From Streptomyces sp. WMMC500 (GTDB lineage: Bacteria > Actinomycetota > Actinomycetes > Streptomycetales > Streptomycetaceae), in contig NZ_CP114905.1 in assembly GCF_027497195.1 (NCBI RefSeq), positions 4,537,001 to 4,601,000 on the forward strand: 64,000 nucleotides of DNA. Reading direction: 5' to 3'. Position 1 is the stretch's first letter. Each line of letters begins with the position of its first letter. The translations under genes were made by a program, and so were the position numbers. This document shows positions 58,048-64,000 of the stretch, piece after piece. The notes beneath the pieces are model-generated. The model did no database searches and was not told where the DNA came from. It saw only the letters and a program-made list of their open reading frames with translations.

Positions 58048-59177
58048 TCCCGCTCCACCCGCCCGCCGGCGACCGTGAACCGCGCCCCCGCCAGCGCCCC
58101 CGGCACGTCCTCGGCCACCGCCGCCGTCACGAGCACCTGCTCGCCGGGCGCCACCAGCTCCGCCAGCCGCTCCCGCCGCCGCACGTCCAGCTCCGCGAAC
58201 ACGTCGTCCAGCACCAGCACCGGCTCCCCGCCGCCCTCGCCGCGCAGCAGCTCGTACGACGCGAGCCGCAGCGCCAGCGCGTACGACCACGACTCCCCGT
58301 GCGACGCGTAGCCCTTCGCGGGCAGCTCGCCCAGCTTCAGCACCAGGTCGTCGCGGTGCGGACCCACCAGCGTCACGCCCCGCTCGATCTCCTGCTTGCG
58401 CGCCTCCGCCATCGCCGCCAGCAGCAGCTCCGCGAACTCCTCGCGCGTACGCGCCTCCGCGAACCGCTCGCCCGCCGGCGACCGGTACTCGAACGCCGCG
58501 GGACCGCCGCCCGGCGCCAACTGCTCGTACGCCTTGTCCACCAGCGGCTGCAGGACCGCGATCAGCTCCAGCCGCTGCGCCAGCAGCTCCGCCCCGGCCC
58601 GCGCCAGATGCTGGTCCCACACGTCCAGCGTCGACAGGTCGAGCTGCCGCCCGCCGTGCCGCCGCGCCATCGCGGCCGTCTTCAGCAGCGTGTTGCGCTG
58701 CTTGAGCACCCGGTCGTAGTCGCTGCGCACCCCCGCGAGCCGCGGCGCCCGGGCCGTGATCAGCTCGTCGAGAAAGCGCCGCCGCTGGTCCGGATCGCCC
58801 TTGACCAGGGCCAGGTCCTCCGGCGCGAACAGCACGGAGCGCAGCACGCCCAGCACGTCGCGCGGCCGCACCTGCGACGAGCGGTTCAGCCGCGCCCGGT
58901 TCGCCCGGCCCGGGTTCAGCTCCAGCTCCACGAGCTGCTGCCGGCCGTCCTGCGTCACCGCGGCCCGTACCACCGCACACGCCGCGCCCATCCGCACCAG
59001 CGGCGCGTCCGCGGACACCCGGTGGCTGCCCAGCGTCGCGAGATAGCCGACCGCCTCGACCAGATTCGTCTTGCCCTGGCCGTTCGGCCCGACGAAGGCC
59101 GTCACCCCCGGGTCGAGGGGGACCTCCACCCGCTCATACGAACGGAAGTCGGCCAGCGAGAGATGAGACACGTGCAT
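58044..59177 (-). CDS. recF: DNA replication and repair protein RecF
   Basis: 377 residues, ATG at 59177. SMC-like ATPase: Walker [10 protein letters not shown] at 30-38, the ABC-type signature region, and Walker B ending [10 protein letters not shown]. It helps load RecA on gapped DNA during fork repair. Its stop overlaps the start of the DUF721 gene, and it lies downstream of gnd with a 78-bp gap. Confidence 0.97.
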   Translation of the reverse strand: MHVSHLSLADFRSYERVEVPLDPGVTAFVGPNGQGKTNLVEAVGYLATLGSHRVSADAPLVRMGAACAVVRAAVTQDGRQQLVELELNPGRANRARLNRSSQVRPRDVLGVLRSVLFAPEDLALVKGDPDQRRRFLDELITARAPRLAGVRSDYDRVLKQRNTLLKTAAMARRHGGRQLDLSTLDVWDQHLARAGAELLAQRLELIAVLQPLVDKAYEQLAPGGGPAAFEYRSPAGERFAEARTREEFAELLLAAMAEARKQEIERGVTLVGPHRDDLVLKLGELPAKGYASHGESWSYALALRLASYELLRGEGGGEPVLVLDDVFAELDVRRRERLAELVAPGEQVLVTAAVAEDVPGALAGARFTVAGGRVERE

Positions 59178-59255
59178 GGCCCGACGCCGACCTCCCCAGG
59201 CAGACGGCCGATTCAGCGAACTGCGGACCGGCGTTCCCGCCGGCCGCCCGGCAGG

Positions 59256-60134
59256 CTACATCTCCTCCTTGACCGCGTGGCCGCCGAACTGGTTCCGCAG
59301 CGCGGCGATCATCTTCATCTGCGGCGAGTCGTCCTGGCGCGAGGCGAACCGGGCGAAGAGCGCGGCCGTTATCGCCGGCAGCGGCACCGCGTTGTCGATC
59401 GCCGCCTCCACCGTCCACCGGCCCTCGCCGGAGTCGTCCGCGTACCCGCGGAGCTTGGCCAGGTGCTCGTCCTCGTCCAGCGCCCGGACCGCCAGGTCCA
59501 GCAGCCAGGAGCGGATGACCGTGCCCGCCTGCCACGAGCGGAAGACCTCGCGCACGTCGGTGACCGAGTCCGCGGCGTCCAGCAGCTCCCAGCCCTCGGC
59601 GAAGGCCTGCATCATCGCGTACTCGATGCCGTTGTGGACCATCTTCGCGAAGTGGCCCGCGCCGACCTTGCCGGCGTGGACGGCGCCCAGTTCGCCCTCC
59701 GGCTTCAGCGCGTCGAAGACCGGCTGCACCCGCGCCACGTGCTCGGCGTCCCCGCCGTACATCAGCGCATAGCCGTTCTCCAGCCCCCACACGCCCCCGG
59801 AGACGCCGCAGTCCACGAAGCCGACGCCCTTCGCGGCCAGCTCCTCGGCGTGCTTCTCGTCATCCGTCCAGCGCGAGTTGCCGCCGTCCACGAGGACGTC
59901 GCCGGGTTCGAGCAGCTCCGCCAGCTCGTCGACGGTCGACTGCGTGGCCGCACCCGCGGGCACCATCACCCACACCACGCGCGGGGCGGGCAGTGCGTCC
60001 ACAAGAGCCCGCAGGCTGTGGACATCGGCCTTGTCCGGGTCCTGGTCGTACCCCACGACGGTGTGGCCCGCGCGCCGGATGCGCTCACGCATGTTCCCGC
60101 CCATCCGGCCGAGACCCACAAGACCGAGCTCCAT
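59256..60134 (-). CDS. gnd: 6-phosphogluconate dehydrogenase (decarboxylating), short NAD-type
   Basis: 292 residues from ATG at 60134 (a GTG one codon earlier is too close to AAGGGG). Rossmann loop GLVGLGRMGGNM at 5-16, DGGNSRWTDD, and the substrate signature CGVSGGVWGLENGYALMYGG. The catalytic Lys and Asn sit in AGHFAKMVHNGIEYAMMQA. The ~300-residue length marks the NAD-preferring Gnd/YqeC-type enzyme. It oxidises 6-phosphogluconate to ribulose 5-phosphate and CO2. It is conserved between dnaN and recF in streptomycetes. Confidence 0.95.
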   Translation of the reverse strand: MELGLVGLGRMGGNMRERIRRAGHTVVGYDQDPDKADVHSLRALVDALPAPRVVWVMVPAGAATQSTVDELAELLEPGDVLVDGGNSRWTDDEKHAEELAAKGVGFVDCGVSGGVWGLENGYALMYGGDAEHVARVQPVFDALKPEGELGAVHAGKVGAGHFAKMVHNGIEYAMMQAFAEGWELLDAADSVTDVREVFRSWQAGTVIRSWLLDLAVRALDEDEHLAKLRGYADDSGEGRWTVEAAIDNAVPLPAITAALFARFASRQDDSPQMKMIAALRNQFGGHAVKEEM

Positions 60135-60186
60135 CACTGCCCCTTCGTCCTCTGCGCGACTGTCGGGTCCGAGCCTACGCCGGACC

Positions 60187-61326
60187 TCAGCCGCTCAGCC
60201 GCACGGGCATGATCAGGTACTTGTACGCCTCGTCCGCCTCGGCGTCGAGCGCGGGCCTGCCGCTGAGCAGCGCCGGCTTCGTCGACGTCGTGAACGAGAG
60301 CTGCGCCACGGGCGAGTCGATCGCGCTGAGCCCGTCGAGCAGGAAAAGGGGGTTGAAGGCGATCGAGATGTCGTCGCCCTCGAGCTGCGCTTCCACCCTT
60401 TCCACAGCCTGTGCGTCGTCGCTCGACCCGGCCTCCAGCGTCAGCACGCCCTGCTCGAAGCTCAGCCGCACCGGCGTGTTCCGCTCGGCCACCAGCGCCA
60501 CGCGCTTGACGGCCTCGACGAACGGCGGGGTCTCGATGACCGCCACCGAGTTGAACTCGGTGGGGAAGAGCGTGCGGTACTTCGGCAGGTCGCCCTCGAT
60601 CAGCCGCGTCGTCGTGCGCCGCCCGGCGCCCTCGAACCCGATCAGGCCCTCGCCGGCACCGGCGCCCGACAGCGCGAGAGTCACGATGTCGCCGCTGGTC
60701 AGCGACTTGGCCGTGTCCAGCAACGTCTTGGCGGGGACGAGCGCCACCGAAGAGGCGTCGGCGGTCTCCGGCTTCCACAGGAACTCCCGGACCGCGAACC
60801 GGTACCGGTCCGTCGAGGCCAGCGTGACCGTGTCGCCCTCGATCTCGATGCGCACGCCCGTGAGCACCGGCAGGGTGTCGTCCCGGCCGGCGGCGATGGC
60901 CACCTGCGCGACGGCGGAGGCGAAGACCTCGCCGGAGACCGTGCCGGTCGCGGTCGGCATCTCCGGCAGCGCCGGATACTCCTCCACAGGCAGGGTGTGG
61001 AGGGTGAACCGCGAGGAGCCGCAGACCACGCTGACCCGCACGCCGTCGGTGGAGATCTCCACAGGCCTGTTGGGAAGTGCACGGGAGATGTCGGCGAGCA
61101 GCCGCCCGGAGACGAGGACCGTGCCGTCCTCCTCCACGTCCGCCTCCACGGAGACGCGGGCCGAGACCTCGTAGTCGAAGCCGGAGAGGCTGAGCGTCCC
61201 GCCGTCCGCGCCGTCGGCCTTCAGCAGCAGTCCGGCGAGCACCGGCGCGGGCGGCCGGGCCGGGAGGCTGCGCGCTGCCCACGCCACTGCCTCCGCGAGT
61301 ACGTCGCGCTCCACCCGGATCTTCAC
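60187..61326 (-). CDS. dnaN: DNA polymerase III sliding clamp (beta subunit)
   Basis: 379 residues; GTG at 61326 with AGGAGG at eight bases is preferred to an upstream in-frame ATG. Three clamp domains: KIRVERDVLAEAVAWAARSL at the start, LPVLTGVRIEIEGDTVTLAS in the middle, and the end KYLIMPVRLSG, which is the conserved clamp C-terminus. It forms the ring that tethers polymerase III. It borders oriC. Confidence 0.97.
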   Translation of the reverse strand: MKIRVERDVLAEAVAWAARSLPARPPAPVLAGLLLKADGADGGTLSLSGFDYEVSARVSVEADVEEDGTVLVSGRLLADISRALPNRPVEISTDGVRVSVVCGSSRFTLHTLPVEEYPALPEMPTATGTVSGEVFASAVAQVAIAAGRDDTLPVLTGVRIEIEGDTVTLASTDRYRFAVREFLWKPETADASSVALVPAKTLLDTAKSLTSGDIVTLALSGAGAGEGLIGFEGAGRRTTTRLIEGDLPKYRTLFPTEFNSVAVIETPPFVEAVKRVALVAERNTPVRLSFEQGVLTLEAGSSDDAQAVERVEAQLEGDDISIAFNPLFLLDGLSAIDSPVAQLSFTTSTKPALLSGRPALDAEADEAYKYLIMPVRLSG

Positions 61327-62245
61327 GGAGACCGCCTCCTGGTGCTCTCGGCCCTTGCCGGCTCGGTTGGTGTGGGGGACCAGTCTGACGCACGGCACCG
61401 ACACGGGGGGCGGGTCGGGGTCAACTCGTCGCAGCCGGCCTCGGAGGCCGTCGACCGCACTTGTGCACAGGCCCCGCTTCGAAGCGGATTCCGAGCTAGA
61501 TACGTGTAGAGGTAGTAGTAGGGCTTGTGGAAACCGTGGAAAACCCTGTCTGCGCAGGTCAGCCCGCGAATTTTGCCCACAGGCGGGTTGGGGACGAAGG
61601 GTGGATAACCCGCGGTTCCTGTGGACGGCGGCCGGCTGTGCACAGGCCGTTCACAGGAAGGGGCCACTTAGCCACAGCTCCGTCCCCAGTGTTACCCGTG
61701 TTTCTGCACAGCCAATCCTGCCCCTCGGTGTGACGGCTTTCACTCGACCCGGTGAAAGGGCGCGTTGCGTTGCCGAACAGTGGACAGACTTGTGGACAGG
61801 CTGTGTACAGAGCGGTGTTTTCTGTGGGTGAGTGGTCTTCCGCGGTGGACAGCGGTCGGCGCCGGTCGAGCCGCCGGAGCGTGTCCACAGGTTGTGGGGA
61901 ACCGTCGCCCACAAATCCACACCCCGGTGAGCTGCGCGGACGCGAGTTGTCCAGATCGCGTCCACACCCGCCCGTGGGTAACGTGCCGGTCCCCAGGGTG
62001 TGGACAGCCGAAAAGGCACCGAGGTGTGGAGAAGTGCCTGGTCAGGGCCGTGAATCGAACAGGGCGCGGGGGCTCGGCTGTTCGGGTACGCGGCCGGGGC
62101 GGGGGGACGCGCGGGGAGAGGGCTGTGCAGAAGCCCTCTGGAGGGCGGCGCGGGGGCGCGCGCGGCGCCCGGGAAGCGCGGCGCGCGCGGGCCGGTGAGG
62201 GGCGGCGCGGGGCGGCGACGGGCGTACGGGACGGCGGCGGGGCCG
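61327..62245. other. oriC: Chromosomal replication origin oriC
   Basis: 919 bases between dnaN and dnaA, with about 20 DnaA-box-like 9-mers between 61461 and 62033 on both strands. The best are TTGTGCACA (61461), TTGCCCACA (61573), TTCTGCACA (61702), TGTGGACAG (61791 and 61999, i.e. CTGTCCACA inverted), GTGTCCACA (61881), TTGTCCAGA (61947) and TGTGGAGAA (62025). Weaker ones lie near 61526, 61600, 61620, 61636, 61668, 61779, 61802, 61844, 61893, 61905, 61913 and 61958. Streptomyces oriC has many such boxes and no clear AT-rich 13-mers. CTTTCAC/GTGAAAG arms at 61737 and 61752 form an imperfect parS-like repeat. The last 200 bp next to dnaA are extremely GC-rich and should hold the dnaA promoter and leader. 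Confidence 0.95.
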
Positions 62246-64000
62246 CTAGCTGTTCTTGATGCGGTTGGTCAGCTCGGTGACCTGGTTGTAGATCGAGCGC
62301 CGCTCGGCCATCAGCGCCCGGATCTTGCGGTCCGCGTGCATGACGGTGGTGTGGTCCCGGTTGCCGAACTGGGCGCCGATCTTCGGCAGGGAGAGGTCCG
62401 TCAGCTCCCGGCACAGGTACATGGCGATCTGGCGCGCGGTGACCAGCACGCGGCTGCGGGAGGAGCCGCAGAGGTCCTCCACCGTCAGCCCGAAGTAGTC
62501 GGCGGTGGCGGCCATGATCGCGGCCGCGGTGATCTCCGGTGCGGCGTTCTCGCCGCCGGGGATGAGGTCCTTCAGCACGATCTCGGTGAGCCCGAGGTCC
62601 ACCGGCTGCCGGTTGAGCGAGGCGAAGGCGGTGACCCGGATCAGGGCGCCTTCGAGCTCGCGGATGTTGCGGGAGATCCGGGAGGCGATGAACTCCAGCA
62701 CCTCCGGCGGCGCGTTCAACTGCTCCTGGACCGCCTTCTTGCGCAGGATCGCGATCCGGGTCTCCAGCTCCGGCGGCTGCACGTCGGTGATCAGACCCCA
62801 CTCGAAGCGGTTGCGGAGCCGGTCCTCCAGGGTGATCAGTTGCTTGGGCGGCCGGTCGCTGGAGAGCACGATCTGCTTGTTCGCGTTGTGCAGCGTGTTG
62901 AAGGTGTGGAAGAACTCCTCCTGCGTCGACTCCTTGCTCGCCAGGAACTGGACGTCGTCGACCAGGAGGATGTCCATGTCGCGGTAGCGCTTGCGGAACG
63001 TGTCCGCCTTGCCGTCGCGGATGGAGTTGATGAACTCGTTGGTGAACTCCTCGGAGCTCACGTAGCGCACCCGGGTGCCGGGGTAGAGGCTGCGGGCGTA
63101 GTGGCCGATGGCGTGCAGCAGGTGCGTCTTGCCCAGGCCGGACTCGCCGTAGATGAACAGCGGGTTGTACGCCTTGGCGGGGGCCTCGGCGACCGCGACC
63201 GCCGCGGCGTGCGCGAAGCGGTTGGAGGCGCCGATGACGAAGGTGTCGAAGAGGTACTTCGGGTTCAGCCGCGCGGTCGGCTCACCGGGTCCGGTGGCCG
63301 GGGCCGGCTGGGCGGCGAGCGGGCCGGGCGCGCCGCTGGGGGCGGGCAGCTCGACGTTCCCCATGGCCTGCACCAGCGGCGGGATCGGGGCGCCGGAGGG
63401 GCCGTGGGCCCCGGGGTGGCCCGCCGTGTGCCCGCCGTTGTGGCCCCCGGGAGGGGCGTACCTGTCGTGGGCCGGGCGCTGCGCGAGGTGGTCGTGGGCC
63501 GCGTAGAAGTCCGTGCCGTCGGTGCCGCCCGCGCCGTCCGGCTGGGCGCCGGGCGGACCCGGGTGGTGGTCGGCGCGGGGCCAGGCGGCCGGCGCCGGGC
63601 GCGGCTGGGCGTACTCGGGGTAGGTCGGTGCGGCGGTGGGGAGGCGGTCGTCGCCGGGCGCCTGGCGGCTGTAGGCGTCGTACGGCGTCTCCGGCAGGGG
63701 CCCGCCGTGGCTCTGGTGCGGCGCGTGGTGGCTCTGGTGACCCTGGTGGCTCTGGTGGCTCTGGTGCGTGGGCTGCGCGACGGTGTGGGGCAGCGGGAGC
63801 TGCGGGGCGCCGGGGTGCCCGGTCTGCTCGTGCGCCGGCGGCTGCGGACCCTGCGGGGGGTGGGGCACGTGCGCACCGGGCGCGCCGGGTTCGGGGCCGG
63901 ACTGCGGCGGCGGGGCCTGCTGCGGCGCCTTCGACTCCGGCTCGCCGGGGCTGACGGTGACCGCCAGGCCGATGGGCTGGTGGCAGGCGTGGCTCAGCGC
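62246..64000 (-). CDS. dnaA: Chromosomal replication initiator DnaA (5' end outside window)
   Basis: 585 codons in the window, open to its right edge; the N-terminal domain I lies beyond (the visible start [16 protein letters not shown] is its end). A long disordered domain II is rich in Pro, Gly, His and Gln, with repeated His-Gln-Ser units. Domain III has Walker [12 protein letters not shown] and Walker [12 protein letters not shown]. Domain IV ends with the DnaA-box-binding signature [20 protein letters not shown] and [15 protein letters not shown]. It binds the boxes in oriC and the cluster at 36937. Large domain II is typical of Streptomyces. Confidence 0.98.
   Translation of the reverse strand, partial: ALSHACHQPIGLAVTVSPGEPESKAPQQAPPPQSGPEPGAPGAHVPHPPQGPQPPAHEQTGHPGAPQLPLPHTVAQPTHQSHQSHQGHQSHHAPHQSHGGPLPETPYDAYSRQAPGDDRLPTAAPTYPEYAQPRPAPAAWPRADHHPGPPGAQPDGAGGTDGTDFYAAHDHLAQRPAHDRYAPPGGHNGGHTAGHPGAHGPSGAPIPPLVQAMGNVELPAPSGAPGPLAAQPAPATGPGEPTARLNPKYLFDTFVIGASNRFAHAAAVAVAEAPAKAYNPLFIYGESGLGKTHLLHAIGHYARSLYPGTRVRYVSSEEFTNEFINSIRDGKADTFRKRYRDMDILLVDDVQFLASKESTQEEFFHTFNTLHNANKQIVLSSDRPPKQLITLEDRLRNRFEWGLITDVQPPELETRIAILRKKAVQEQLNAPPEVLEFIASRISRNIRELEGALIRVTAFASLNRQPVDLGLTEIVLKDLIPGGENAAPEITAAAIMAATADYFGLTVEDLCGSSRSRVLVTARQIAMYLCRELTDLSLPKIGAQFGNRDHTTVMHADRKIRALMAERRSIYNQVTELTNRIKNS

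Noticed and set aside
61737..61758. A second parS site inside oriC
   Set aside because: The arms CTTTCAC and GTGAAAG are eight bases apart instead of adjoining, so it is not a parS palindrome.

Overview
The window is the left flank of the replication origin of a very GC-rich actinomycete, almost certainly a member of the Streptomycetaceae. Three things point there: the order dnaA-oriC-dnaN-gnd-recF-DUF721-gyrB-gyrA-DUF3566-tRNA-Ile; the FHA/PP2C/RodA/PBP/PknB operon followed by crgA and two tandem class E sortases; and lineage markers such as DLW-39, DUF5324, Bpa and a perfect GTTTCACGTGAAAC parS site.

Layout. 0-8.9 kb: the C-terminal part of a Ser/Thr kinase, the proteasome activator Bpa, a secreted Asp/Arg/His-repeat protein, a quinone oxidoreductase, a K+ channel, and two molybdenum-cofactor enzymes with overlapping stop/start codons. 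8.9-13.4 kb: branched-chain 2-oxoacid dehydrogenase E2, E1-beta and E1-alpha, divergent from an Lrp-type regulator. 13.4-23.1 kb: phenylacetate catabolism (a TetR regulator divergent from paaN, then paaABCDE), with a SpoU methyltransferase and a DUF5819/HTTM membrane pair lying between. The bkd, tetR/paaN and paaA upstream regions each carry one ACCGA-N4-TCGGT operator. 23.1-25.7 kb: rhodanese, J-domain protein, TerD, parS and tRNA-Leu. 26.0-34.2 kb: fhaA-fhaB-pstP-rodA-pbpA-pknB, which couples Ser/Thr phosphorylation to wall synthesis, then tRNA-Ala. 34.3-42.5 kb: DUF5324, cyclophilin, rhomboid protease, a cluster of DnaA boxes, crgA, DUF881, a small membrane protein, a glutamine amidotransferase and two class E sortases. 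42.7-48.5 kb: an HTH protein, a kinase, a pair of related exported proteins (one with a vWA domain) and DLW-39. 48.6-51.4 kb: a small accessory island (MFS exporter, an orphan 104-aa gene and a decayed RepSA-type replication gene) ending at tRNA-Ile. 51.5-64.0 kb: gyrA, gyrB, the DUF721 protein, recF, gnd, dnaN, oriC and most of dnaA, all transcribed leftward away from oriC.

The observations most worth following are the shared operator that may join bkd to the paa regulon, the DnaA-box cluster about 25 kb from oriC, the vWA/partner exported pair beside a kinase and the sortases, and the mobile-element scar at tRNA-Ile. Family assignments come from reading motifs; no database search was run.
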